From assembly GCF_003286915.1 (NCBI RefSeq), contig NZ_QMFY01000015.1, forward strand, positions 92,691-156,690: a stretch of DNA of 64,000 nt, given 5' to 3'. Of this stretch, positions 17,530 to 26,027 are shown piece after piece. The first letter of the stretch is position 1. Each line of letters opens with the position of its first letter. The notes below the pieces were generated by a model. It did not search any database and had not been told where the DNA came from. It saw only the letters and a program-made list of their open reading frames with translations. The stretch is from Pseudochryseolinea flava. Lineage in GTDB: Bacteria > Bacteroidota > Bacteroidia > Cytophagales > Cyclobacteriaceae. The position numbers and the translations under genes are program-made.

Positions 17530-19089
17530 ATGCAGCGCTACAACATACTTTGGGCCGACGACGAGATTGATCTTCTGAAGCCACATATACTCTTCCTCGA
17601 GCAACGAGGCTATGACATTACGCCAGTGAACAACGCTTCGGATGCCGTTGAACTTAGTGATGAAAAACATTTCGATGTAGTTTTCCTCGATGAGCACATG
17701 CCGGGTATGTCGGGACTTGAAGCTTTGGCATTGATCAAAAGCAACAAGCCCAATCTTCCGGTGGTGATGATCACCAAAAACGAAGAGGAACATATCATGG
17801 AAGAGGCCATCGGTTCCAAGATTGCCGACTATCTTATTAAACCTCTTAATCCAAGTCAGATCCTATTGTCCGTTAAAAAAATTCTTGACAACAAGCGATT
17901 GGTGCTTGAGAAAACGAATCTGAACTATCAGCAGGAGTTCCGGAAAATTAGTATGGCGTTCATGGATGACATGAATCATGAGCAGTGGGCTGACATTTAT
18001 CGCAAGTTGGTACACTGGGAGCTTCAGATGGATCAGCCCGATAATCAGGAGATGGGCGACGTGTTGGATATGCAAAAGACTGAGGCAAATGCCAACTTCG
18101 CAAAGTTTATCATTCGCAACTATGAATCTTGGTTGAATAACCCAAGTTCCGACAAGCCGATGATGTCGCATCAGTTGATGAAGAAGAAGGTCTTCCCAGA
18201 ACTCGGAACAAAACCGGTATTCATGATATTGATCGATAACCTTCGCATTGACCAATGGAAGGTAATTGAGCCAGAGTTACTAGAGTATTTTACCCTCGAC
18301 AAGGAAGAATCGTATTATTCGATCTTGCCAACAACAACGGCGTATGCGCGAAATGCAATTTTCTCTGGACAGCTTCCTTTAGAGATGGCGAAGACGAATC
18401 CTGACTTATGGGTAGGTGAAGATGAAGAGGAAGGTAAGAACAACTTTGAAGATGAATTCTTGGCGAAGCAGCTACGCCGTAACAACCTCAATGTAAAAAT
18501 GTCTTATCACAAGATTAAAAACTTGGAAGAAGGGCGGAACCTTGCAGATACGGTTAATAATCTTTTCAAGAATGATCTTAACGTTATCGTCTACAACTTT
18601 GTGGATATGCTTTCGCATGCGCGCACCGACATGGCGATGGTTCGCGAGCTAGCGCCGGATGAATCTGCCTATCGATCGATTACGAAATCATGGTTCTTAC
18701 ATTCGCCGTTGTATGATATTTTGAAGAAGATCGCCGAGAAGGATGTAAAGGTTATCATTACCACCGATCACGGCACGATACGGGTGAAGAGACCTTTCAA
18801 GATTATTGGTGATCGGAATGTAAATAGCAATCTACGGTATAAACAAGGTAAGAATTTGGGGTATGAGGGGGAGAAGGTGATGACGGTAGCCAAGCCGGAG
18901 AAGTTGTTTTTACCAAAGCCCAACGTGTCTACAACCTACGTTTTTGCAATTGAAGACCAGTTCTTTGCTTACCCCAACAACTACAACTATTACGTTAATT
19001 TCTATAAAGATACTTTTCAGCACGGCGGTGTGAGTATGGAAGAGATGATCATTCCTATAATTTTCCTATCTTCGAAGAATGTATCATGA
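17530..19089 (+). CDS. porX: PorX, response regulator with PglZ domain (type IX secretion regulator)
   Basis: A 519-residue protein. Residues 1-120 are a CheY-like receiver with acidic pocket D10/D11, phospho-acceptor D54 in VFLDEHMPG, Thr82 and Lys104. After a helical linker, about 200-519 is a PglZ/alkaline-phosphatase-type domain with FMILIDNLRIDQW, the TTTAYARNA nucleophile region, NFVDMLSHARTD, ITTDHGTIRV and a terminal HGG. This combination is PorX, which with the kinase PorY controls type IX secretion genes in Porphyromonas and whose PglZ domain hydrolyses signalling oligonucleotides. It is first in an operon with tsaE (4-bp overlap) and ald. PorY is not in the window. Confidence 0.95.
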   Translation: MQRYNILWADDEIDLLKPHILFLEQRGYDITPVNNASDAVELSDEKHFDVVFLDEHMPGMSGLEALALIKSNKPNLPVVMITKNEEEHIMEEAIGSKIADYLIKPLNPSQILLSVKKILDNKRLVLEKTNLNYQQEFRKISMAFMDDMNHEQWADIYRKLVHWELQMDQPDNQEMGDVLDMQKTEANANFAKFIIRNYESWLNNPSSDKPMMSHQLMKKKVFPELGTKPVFMILIDNLRIDQWKVIEPELLEYFTLDKEESYYSILPTTTAYARNAIFSGQLPLEMAKTNPDLWVGEDEEEGKNNFEDEFLAKQLRRNNLNVKMSYHKIKNLEEGRNLADTVNNLFKNDLNVIVYNFVDMLSHARTDMAMVRELAPDESAYRSITKSWFLHSPLYDILKKIAEKDVKVIITTDHGTIRVKRPFKIIGDRNVNSNLRYKQGKNLGYEGEKVMTVAKPEKLFLPKPNVSTTYVFAIEDQFFAYPNNYNYYVNFYKDTFQHGGVSMEEMIIPIIFLSSKNVS

Positions 19090-19523
19090 TCATGACGGAA
19101 TATGTGTTTACTGCTGTGTCCGCTGAAGGACTGGAAGCAGTCGCGGAAAAGGTAGTGGAGCACATTGACCGGTACAAGGTCTGGATCTTTCACGGTGAAA
19201 TGGGGAGTGGCAAAACAACTCTGATTAAAGAGATTTGCCGGAAGCTAAATGTTTCAGATGTGATGAGTAGTCCAACCTTTTCGATCGTGAACGAGTACGC
19301 AACAACGGGTCATGGTAAAGTTTTTCATTTTGATTTTTACCGGATCCGTCATGAGGCTGAAGCTTTTGATATCGGTACTGATGAATATTTTTATTCGGAT
19401 TATCCATGCTTCGTGGAATGGCCCGAGAAAATACCGTCACTTATTCCATCAGCACATGGCGTTGTAAGCGTAACCATCACTAGCAAAACTGAACGCACTA
19501 TAGCGATTTCTTTACATGACTGA
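19086..19523 (+). CDS. tsaE: tRNA threonylcarbamoyladenosine synthesis ATPase TsaE
   Basis: A 145-residue P-loop protein. Walker A is GEMGSGKTT at 37-45; SSPTFSIVNEY and HFDFYRI are family motifs. TsaE is the ATPase partner of TsaD/TsaB in making t6A at position 37 of ANN-decoding tRNAs. ATG 19086 overlaps the porX stop (ATGA); ATG 19092 is an alternative start. Its 3' end overlaps ald by 8 bp, so porX, tsaE and ald form one tightly coupled transcript. Confidence 0.94.
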   Translation: MIMTEYVFTAVSAEGLEAVAEKVVEHIDRYKVWIFHGEMGSGKTTLIKEICRKLNVSDVMSSPTFSIVNEYATTGHGKVFHFDFYRIRHEAEAFDIGTDEYFYSDYPCFVEWPEKIPSLIPSAHGVVSVTITSKTERTIAISLHD

Positions 19524-20742
19524 GAAGAAGAAAAAACCTGGGTTTGAAGCATTGGCTAAAACCAGCTTAATTACCCAGGAGAAGTTACTAGAAGTAAGAA
19601 AGCGCCGACACGCTTTTTTTATAGGTCTTCCCAAAGAGATCTCCCTTCAAGAGAACCGTATTAGCTTAACACCTGACGCTGTTGAATTGTTAGTCAATAA
19701 CGGACACGATGTTTGGGTGGAAACAAAAGCTGGTGTTGGCTCTAAATTTAGCGACAAGCAATACAGTGACGCGGGTGCTAAAATTGTTTACTCTCCGCAA
19801 GAAGTCTATCAGGCCGATGTAATCCTGAAAATTGAGCCACCGACATTAGAAGAAATAGAGTTGATGCACTCGGGGCAAACACTCATTTCGGCTATGCAAC
19901 TTGGTCACATGAAAGTTGAGTGTCTTCAAGCGTTGCTGAAGAAAAAAGTTACGTCGCTTGCCTACGAGTTTATTGAAGATAAAGTTGGAGGTATGCCGAT
20001 CATCCGTGCGATGAGTGAAATCGCTGGAAGTACGGTGCTACTCATTGCGTCTGAATTTTTGAGTACAGCCAATAATGGAAAGGGAATTATTCTCGGTGGA
20101 ATTACCGGTGTGCCACCGACGAAAGTTGTTATTATCGGCGCAGGAACAGTAGCCGAGTATGCCGCCCGTGCTGCGCTCGGACTAGGTGCCGACGTTCAAA
20201 TTTTCGATAACCATATCTACAAGCTGCGAAGAATTAAACATCTCCTCGGTCAGCAAGTGTATACGTCTACAATCGACACGATTACGTTGAGTGATACGTT
20301 GAAGACTGCCGATGTAGTAATCGGTGCGTTGCGCGCTGAAAAGGGAAGAGCACGCCATGTGATTACGGAAGATATGGTTGCGCAGATGAAGCCGGATTCG
20401 CTGATCATCGACTTAAGCATCGATCAAGGAGGTTGTGTTGAAACTTCGGAGATCACAACGTTGAGTAAGCCAGTTTTTAGAAAACATGGTGTTATCCATT
20501 ATTGTGTGCCGAATGTTGCTTCTCGCGTGGCGCACACCGCGACCAATGCGTTGAGCAATATTTTCACGCCTACCATTTTGCGCGCAGCTGAGGAAGGTGG
20601 CGTGGAGGCGATGATATTCTCACACAAGTGGTTCATGAAGGGTGTGTACACCTACAAGGGGGGCCTTACCAACGAATACGTCGCAAGAAAATATGGATTG
20701 AAGTACCGAAGCATCGAACTGTTGATGGCGGCTAGATTTTAA
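19516..20742 (+). CDS. ald: Alanine dehydrogenase
   Basis: A 408-residue protein with the AlaDh/PNT fold: an N-terminal catalytic part with GLPKEISLQENRISLTPDAV and DVILKIEPP, and a Rossmann NAD-binding part with VVIIGAGTVAEYAARAALGLG. It is longer at the N-terminus than the classical 370-residue enzyme, as is common in Bacteroidota. The reaction is reversible NAD-dependent deamination of L-alanine to pyruvate and ammonia. It overlaps tsaE by 8 bp. A relation to the transhydrogenase alpha subunit is excluded by the lack of membrane segments and the retained alanine dehydrogenase motifs. Confidence 0.92.
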   Translation: MTEKKKKPGFEALAKTSLITQEKLLEVRKRRHAFFIGLPKEISLQENRISLTPDAVELLVNNGHDVWVETKAGVGSKFSDKQYSDAGAKIVYSPQEVYQADVILKIEPPTLEEIELMHSGQTLISAMQLGHMKVECLQALLKKKVTSLAYEFIEDKVGGMPIIRAMSEIAGSTVLLIASEFLSTANNGKGIILGGITGVPPTKVVIIGAGTVAEYAARAALGLGADVQIFDNHIYKLRRIKHLLGQQVYTSTIDTITLSDTLKTADVVIGALRAEKGRARHVITEDMVAQMKPDSLIIDLSIDQGGCVETSEITTLSKPVFRKHGVIHYCVPNVASRVAHTATNALSNIFTPTILRAAEEGGVEAMIFSHKWFMKGVYTYKGGLTNEYVARKYGLKYRSIELLMAARF

Positions 20743-20835
20743 GTATCGTTCGTAACCTTGGTTCGGCATTCTATTGTTTGTTATTGTAAAATCAGTTTTT
20801 CTATTTACGTACCCCAACGCTCAGGTGAGCTTATT

Positions 20836-21813
20836 ATGATTAGACCTTTATTCCTTTTCGTCGTGTTTTTGTTTGCAACTGTTGGTGCATTATCAGCGCA
20901 AACTTATAAACAATTGATCAGGCAGGCAGATTCACTGTACCGTGCCAAGGATTATAAAAAATCACTTGGAGTTTATCAGCAAGCCATAAAACTCGATGCG
21001 AAAAATTATAATGATTTGTACAATGCAGCATGTGCCGCGGCACTAGCAGGAGATAAAACGAATGCACTGAAATTTCTCAGCGCGTCCATTGATAATGGCT
21101 GGACGAATATCAGTCATATGAAGCAAGATTCAGACCTCAATGCGCTTCATGATGACAAACGTTGGGCTGCACTGGTAAATGAACTTCAAAAAAAAGTAGA
21201 TGCAATTGAGGCCCGATATGATAAGCCTCTACAAAATACGTTGTTGGAGGTTTTGAAAAGCGATCAGGATATCAGACAGGTATTTATGAAGGCTTCGAAG
21301 GAATTTGGTTATACACATCCAAAAGTTGATAGTTTGGGACGAGTGATGAATGCCATCGATAGCGTTAATTTGATTCGGGTGCGCCAAATTTTAGATGAAC
21401 GAGGTTGGGTAGGAGAGGAAATCGTTGGACCAAGAGCAAATCAAGCGCTTTTTCTCGTCGTGCAGCATGCTGATTTAGCGACGCAAGAACAATATCTTCC
21501 CATGATGCGCGACGCCGTGAAAAAAGGAACTGCGAAAGGTGATGCGCTTGCACTATTGGAAGATCGGGTTGCGCTACGAAAGGGGGATAAACAAATTTAT
21601 GGTAGCCAGATTTACCGTGATCAAAATAAGAATGTTTTTTACGTTGCGCCATTACTTGATCCTGACAATGTAGACAAGCGCCGGGCATCAGTTGGATTAG
21701 AGCCGATATCGGATTATGTGCAGCAATGGCAAATCGTTTGGGATGTCGTACAATACAAAAAGAATTTGCCTGAATATGAGCAATTATTAAATGCACGCAC
21801 GAAGGCGAAATGA
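20836..21813 (+). CDS. Exported TPR protein with DUF6624 domain
   Basis: About 325 residues. I start at ATG 20836, which gives a signal peptide MIRPLFLFVVFLFATVG ending at ALSA-QT; the open frame extends to 20758 but that leader is unlikely. A tetratricopeptide segment (about 25-90, including SLYRAKDYKKSLGVYQQAIK) precedes a C-terminal region with LDERGWVGEEIVGPRANQA, LFLVVQHAD and LLEDRVALRKG, the DUF6624 pattern. Function is unknown; probably periplasmic. It is 93 bp after ald and followed by a strong bidirectional terminator. Confidence 0.78.
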   Translation: MIRPLFLFVVFLFATVGALSAQTYKQLIRQADSLYRAKDYKKSLGVYQQAIKLDAKNYNDLYNAACAAALAGDKTNALKFLSASIDNGWTNISHMKQDSDLNALHDDKRWAALVNELQKKVDAIEARYDKPLQNTLLEVLKSDQDIRQVFMKASKEFGYTHPKVDSLGRVMNAIDSVNLIRVRQILDERGWVGEEIVGPRANQALFLVVQHADLATQEQYLPMMRDAVKKGTAKGDALALLEDRVALRKGDKQIYGSQIYRDQNKNVFYVAPLLDPDNVDKRRASVGLEPISDYVQQWQIVWDVVQYKKNLPEYEQLLNARTKAK

Positions 21814-21838
21814 TTTCTTGTCAATGCCTGTAAAAAAA

Positions 21839-21872
21839 GATGGCTGTCTTTACAAAAGGCAGCCATTTTTTT
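21839..21872. terminator. Bidirectional intrinsic terminator
   Basis: GGCTGTCTT (left arm) pairs with AAGGCAGCC (right arm) through one G-T pair, with flanking ATs extending it; seven A's precede and eight T's follow. It serves the DUF6624 gene (+) and valS (-). Confidence 0.9.
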
Positions 21873-21883
21873 TGTGGAAGCGT

Positions 21884-24517
21884 TTAAAGTCTCGCTAATG
21901 ATTCTTCGATCGCTTTAATTTTTGCTTCGGCGTCAGCTCTCTTCTTACGTTCGCCAGCCACTACTTCTGGTTTTGCATTGGCTACGAATTTTTCGTTTAG
22001 TAGTTTTTTATCGACTGAAACGATGAACCCTTGATGGTATTCTAATTCTTTCTGTAACGTTTCGCGCTCTTTCGCCGTATCGAGTTTTCCTTCCAATGGG
22101 ATGTAGAATTCTGTCGTTCTAACCATGAAAGACGTCGACGTAGTAGTTGGCGCTTCATTTACAAAAACTACCTCGTTGATGTTGGAGAGTTTTTTTACAA
22201 CGGGCCAAAAATGTTTGAGTGGCGTTTGATCACCATTGCGCACAAATAGTTTCAAAGCTTCTTTCGGTGATAGACCTTTTGTATTGCGCGTGTTTTTTAC
22301 TGCGGTAACAACATCGAAAGCAATTAAACTTTCATCTAAAATAGATTGTTCGAATTTGCCGGCTTGTGGCCATGGTGCTGTAATGATGCAATCTTTTTCG
22401 TCACGCTGTTGAAGTTCATGCCATAGCTCTTCGGTAATGAATGGCATAAATGGGTGAAGCGCTTTCAAAATAGTCTCGAAATATGCGATCGTTTTGTTGT
22501 AGGTTGTTACATCGATTGGCTTCTCAAACTCGGGCTTGATAATCTCCAAGTAAGCAGAACAGAAATCTGTCCATACAAGCTTGTAGATTGTATGAAGCGC
22601 GTCAGAGATTCGGAACTTATTGAGGTGATCGTTGTATTCTGCGAGCCCTGCATTTAGCTGGCTATCAAACCACGTTACACTCGTTTTGTTTTCTTCAGGT
22701 GTTTCAATAGGTGCAGTTTTCCAGCCTTTCACCAACCTGAATGCATTCCAAATCTTGTTCGCGAAATTTCTACCTTGTTCGATCAACTTCTCATCATACA
22801 ACAGGTCGTTTCCAGCAGGCGAACTAAATAACATGCCGGTGCGAACGGCGTCTGCACCATTCACGGCGATGAGGTCTAATGGATCTGGCGAGTTGCCTAA
22901 CGATTTTGACATTTTTCTTCCCTGGTTGTCGCGAACAATACCTGTAAGGTATACATTCTTGAACGGCATTTGGCCGCGGTACTCATAACCGGCTATGATC
23001 ATTCGAGCAACCCAGAAGAAAAGAATTTCTGGTGCTGTTACGAGATCGTTGGTAGGATAGAAATAATTCAGATCAGCATTCCCTTTATTACCATCTTTGA
23101 AAATACTAGCATCAAAAACTGCGATTGGCCATAGCCAGCTTGAGAACCAAGTGTCCATTACATCTGGATCTTGTGTTAGCCTTTGATTGCTCGCCGAGGG
23201 CTTTTTATCCTTCAGTTGTTGTCTTGCTTCTTCTTCTGTTCTGGCAATGTAATGGTCACCATCTTCGTCATACCACGCGGGTATACGATGCCCCCACCAG
23301 AGTTGACGAGAGATACACCAGTCGCGTACGTTCACCATCCAATGGTTATAGGTATTCTTGAACTTTGCTGGAATGAGCTGGATGTCATCGTTCATGACAT
23401 GTTCGAGCGCAGGTTTTGTAATGGTATCCATTTTCAAGAACCATTGCAATGAAAGTCGAGGTTCGATAACAGCATCCGTACGTTCGGAGAACCCAACGCT
23501 TGAGTTATAATCTTCAACTTTTGCCAAATGACCCTTTGCATCTAATTCTTTTGCGATCTTCTTGCGTGCGATGAATCGATCGTCGCCAACGAAGATTTGC
23601 GCTTTATCATTGAGCGTGCCGTCTTCATTAAGTATGTCGAGTACCGGAAGATTGTGTTTTCTTCCGAGCTCATTATCATTCATGTCGTGAGCAGGCGTGA
23701 CTTTCAAACAACCTGTTCCGAAGTCCATCGCGACATAGTCGTCTTCAATGAAAGGAATCGCGCGATTGATTAGTGGAATCAGTGCTTTTTTTCCTTTGAG
23801 ATGTTTATAACGCTCATCATTTGGATTCACACATATCGCGCTATCGGCCATGATTGTCTCCGGTCTTACGGTAGCGACAGTTACGAAATCAGAACTTCCT
23901 TCAATTTGATATTTGATGTAATAAAGTTTCGATTGAACTTCTTTGTGAATTACTTCATCATCGGAAAGTGCAGTTTTTCCGAGCGGATCCCAATTTACCA
24001 TTCGAAGTCCGCGATAGATATAACCTTTTTGATACAAGTCGACAAAAACATCAATCACAGCATCGTAGTATGCTTTGTCCATCGTGAACGTGGTGCGATC
24101 CCAGTCACACGATGCGCCAAGTTTTTTGAGCTGTTCGAGAATAATTCCGCCGTACTTCTCTTTCCATTCCCACGCATACTTTAAGAAATCCTCACGTGAT
24201 AAGTCTGATTTCTTAATCCCTCTTTCACGAAGCATCGCTACAACTTTGGCTTCTGTTGCAATAGATGCGTGATCCGTTCCAGGAACCCAACATGCCTCTT
24301 TACCTTCCATGCGCGCCTTACGGATTAGCACGTCTTGAATTGTATTATTCAACATGTGCCCCATGTGAAGTACCCCAGTGACATTCGGCGGAGGAATGAC
24401 GATCGTGTAGGGCTCCTTGTTCGGATTTGGCTGTGAACGAAAAAATCCATTATCCATCCAGTAGCGATACCATTTGCCTTCGACTTCCGATGGATTGTAT
24501 TTGGTTGATAGAGACAT
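21884..24517 (-). CDS. valS: Valyl-tRNA synthetase
   Basis: An 877-residue class I synthetase. The HIGH motif appears as HMGH at 51-54 in PPPNVTGVLHMGH, and the KMSKS loop as GRKMSKSLGNS; editing-domain blocks (CVNPNDERYK, PAHDMND) and the C-terminal coiled coil are present. It charges tRNA-Val and edits mischarged threonine. The frame remains open eight codons further to a TTG (24541), but ATG 24515-24517 matches homologues (MSLSTKYNPSEVE). A TATTTTTG box and a GTTATCN heptamer array lie immediately upstream. Confidence 0.97.
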   Translation of the reverse strand: MSLSTKYNPSEVEGKWYRYWMDNGFFRSQPNPNKEPYTIVIPPPNVTGVLHMGHMLNNTIQDVLIRKARMEGKEACWVPGTDHASIATEAKVVAMLRERGIKKSDLSREDFLKYAWEWKEKYGGIILEQLKKLGASCDWDRTTFTMDKAYYDAVIDVFVDLYQKGYIYRGLRMVNWDPLGKTALSDDEVIHKEVQSKLYYIKYQIEGSSDFVTVATVRPETIMADSAICVNPNDERYKHLKGKKALIPLINRAIPFIEDDYVAMDFGTGCLKVTPAHDMNDNELGRKHNLPVLDILNEDGTLNDKAQIFVGDDRFIARKKIAKELDAKGHLAKVEDYNSSVGFSERTDAVIEPRLSLQWFLKMDTITKPALEHVMNDDIQLIPAKFKNTYNHWMVNVRDWCISRQLWWGHRIPAWYDEDGDHYIARTEEEARQQLKDKKPSASNQRLTQDPDVMDTWFSSWLWPIAVFDASIFKDGNKGNADLNYFYPTNDLVTAPEILFFWVARMIIAGYEYRGQMPFKNVYLTGIVRDNQGRKMSKSLGNSPDPLDLIAVNGADAVRTGMLFSSPAGNDLLYDEKLIEQGRNFANKIWNAFRLVKGWKTAPIETPEENKTSVTWFDSQLNAGLAEYNDHLNKFRISDALHTIYKLVWTDFCSAYLEIIKPEFEKPIDVTTYNKTIAYFETILKALHPFMPFITEELWHELQQRDEKDCIITAPWPQAGKFEQSILDESLIAFDVVTAVKNTRNTKGLSPKEALKLFVRNGDQTPLKHFWPVVKKLSNINEVVFVNEAPTTTSTSFMVRTTEFYIPLEGKLDTAKERETLQKELEYHQGFIVSVDKKLLNEKFVANAKPEVVAGERKKRADAEAKIKAIEESLARL

Positions 24518-24538
24518 GCTAGAATTTTCTTGAATCGG

Positions 24539-24546
24539 CAAAAATA
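24539..24546 (-). promoter_or_regulatory. TAnnTTTG -7 box for valS
   Basis: The minus strand reads TATTTTTG, a full consensus match, 21 bp before the ATG. The heptamer array starts at the very next base upstream and fills the spacer and -33 positions. Confidence 0.5.
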
Positions 24547-24574
24547 GTTATCTGTTATCAGTTATCCGTTATCG
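24547..24574. repeat. Heptamer tandem array, unit GTTATCN x4
   Basis: GTTATCT, GTTATCA, GTTATCC, GTTATCG in perfect 7-bp register. It directly abuts the valS -7 box. The same unit type recurs three times at 49405-49425. Confidence 0.85.
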
Positions 24575-24741
24575 CGCTTGGGTCGAAAATGAAAAAAAAT
24601 AGGTATGCTCTATATTGCTGAAAGTCAGTGAGTTTTATGCTATCATACACGGGTCTTGGGAAAAGGAATCTTGGAAATGAGTACTTCCTCAAATCCGGGA
24701 TGGGCTTGCGCTGCGTAGATGAAGGTGTAACCCACACAGAA

Positions 24742-25878
24742 ATGAACACATTCTCAATACCCCAACAGCATTTGACATCGTCATCGACAGCGCGTTGGAA
24801 ACAACTTTGGAGTTTGGTCGCGCTCTACGCATCGGTAGTCATTGGTTGGATAGCCTATCAAAACTATCAGCCAAAGCTTCTGGTTAAATTCAATTTTACC
24901 GATTTTACAATCTTACTGGTTGCTGTTGAAGCGATCATTTTGGTTATCACACCACCATTGGCAGGAAGACTTGGTGATCGATACCGTTTCAAACAAGGTC
25001 ATCGAATACCGGTGATCATGGCGGGAATTAGTTTTGCCGCGATGATTTTTATGGCAGTAGCCTTCACGTTGTTCAGTAATCCTGGTGAAATTTTTAAGTG
25101 GATACTACCTGTGTTGATCGTGCTTTGGCTCATTGCGATGAGCATATTCACGAGTCCAGCGCTTTCAACGATGGAGCTATTTGTGCCTGTGGACAAACTC
25201 CCAAAGGCGATGGCGATTATGACCATCGTTGCTAATTTGATTTATGCCATTGAACCGGTTATTGTCGACATCATTGATACACTAGGCGCACCGTTGACAT
25301 TTATTACGGGTGGCGTTGTTGTGTTGCTCTCAGGATATGCATTGAAGAAAAACTTATTTGATCTGTTCAGCACAACGAACAACAAAGAGTCGTTTCCAGT
25401 AGATTCTTTTCAAAAAGATAACCGAAAGTCGAGGTATGGTATGATCATGTTACTTGGAACTGCCCTGGGATTATGCACCACAATTCTGTTCAATGTATTT
25501 CCGCAAACACTCGATGCAAAGCTGTCGGACGTTACGGCACTCGATGGTAAGTTACAAGTGGTTATGGTCTTGCTGTTGTCTGCTGTTCTTTCACTACCGG
25601 TTAGTACTTGGGTAAATAAACTCGGACTGGAGAAATCCTTTTATGCAAGTGCTATCGTAAGTCTGTTGAGTATGGCGGGGATCATTTGGTTGCCAGGCGT
25701 GTGGGTTGTGTTGCTGGCAAGCGTGGTGTTCGCCATCTCTTTTACTGCATTGTCGATTAGTGCATTGCCTCTGGCTTTGAAGAATTCGAACTACTATGAA
25801 AAGGTGTTCTGCGTTGGGATATTTTTTAGTGGTGTGGCTCTACCGGATGGTGTAGTAGAACTCTTACAAGTCATTTGA
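24742..25878 (+). CDS. MFS-type transporter
   Basis: About 378 residues with roughly 10-12 membrane segments. The start is placed at ATG 24742 (MNTFSIPQQHLTSSS) because the 38 residues before it in the open frame look non-coding. The loop AGRLGDRYRFKQGHRIPVIMAG between segments 2 and 3 is the major-facilitator signature, resembling the SLC45/GPH-like sugar permeases. The protein is slightly short for 12 segments. The substrate is unknown. It is divergent from valS and followed by a structured 3' region. Confidence 0.75.
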   Translation: MNTFSIPQQHLTSSSTARWKQLWSLVALYASVVIGWIAYQNYQPKLLVKFNFTDFTILLVAVEAIILVITPPLAGRLGDRYRFKQGHRIPVIMAGISFAAMIFMAVAFTLFSNPGEIFKWILPVLIVLWLIAMSIFTSPALSTMELFVPVDKLPKAMAIMTIVANLIYAIEPVIVDIIDTLGAPLTFITGGVVVLLSGYALKKNLFDLFSTTNNKESFPVDSFQKDNRKSRYGMIMLLGTALGLCTTILFNVFPQTLDAKLSDVTALDGKLQVVMVLLLSAVLSLPVSTWVNKLGLEKSFYASAIVSLLSMAGIIWLPGVWVVLLASVVFAISFTALSISALPLALKNSNYYEKVFCVGIFFSGVALPDGVVELLQVI

Positions 25879-25918
25879 AGGTTAGCTAGATAAATTTTTT
25901 AGGAGAAAGATTTTTAGG

Positions 25919-25957
25919 AGAGTTGCCTTCTGTCTGGCAACTCGGTGCTTGATGCAC
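25919..25957 (+). other. Two consecutive hairpins in the 3' region of the MFS gene
   Basis: GAGTTGCC pairs perfectly with GGCAACTC across an 8-nt loop (about 25919-25942), then GTGC/GCAC across TTGAT. Together with the terminator that follows they make three stems in a row within 90 bp. The role is unknown; it could be a 3'-UTR structure or small RNA. Confidence 0.4.
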
Positions 25958-25976
25958 TGTGAGGTTGGTTCCTTAG

Positions 25977-26005
25977 GCCGGTCTACGAAAGTAGCCGGCT
26001 TTTTC
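25977..26005 (+). terminator. Intrinsic terminator after the MFS gene
   Basis: GCCGG-T-CTAC pairs with GTAG-CCGGC around a GAAA tetraloop, with one bulged T, followed by TTTTTCTTT. Confidence 0.85.
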
Positions 26006-26027
26006 TTTAGACACGATCAAGCGATCA

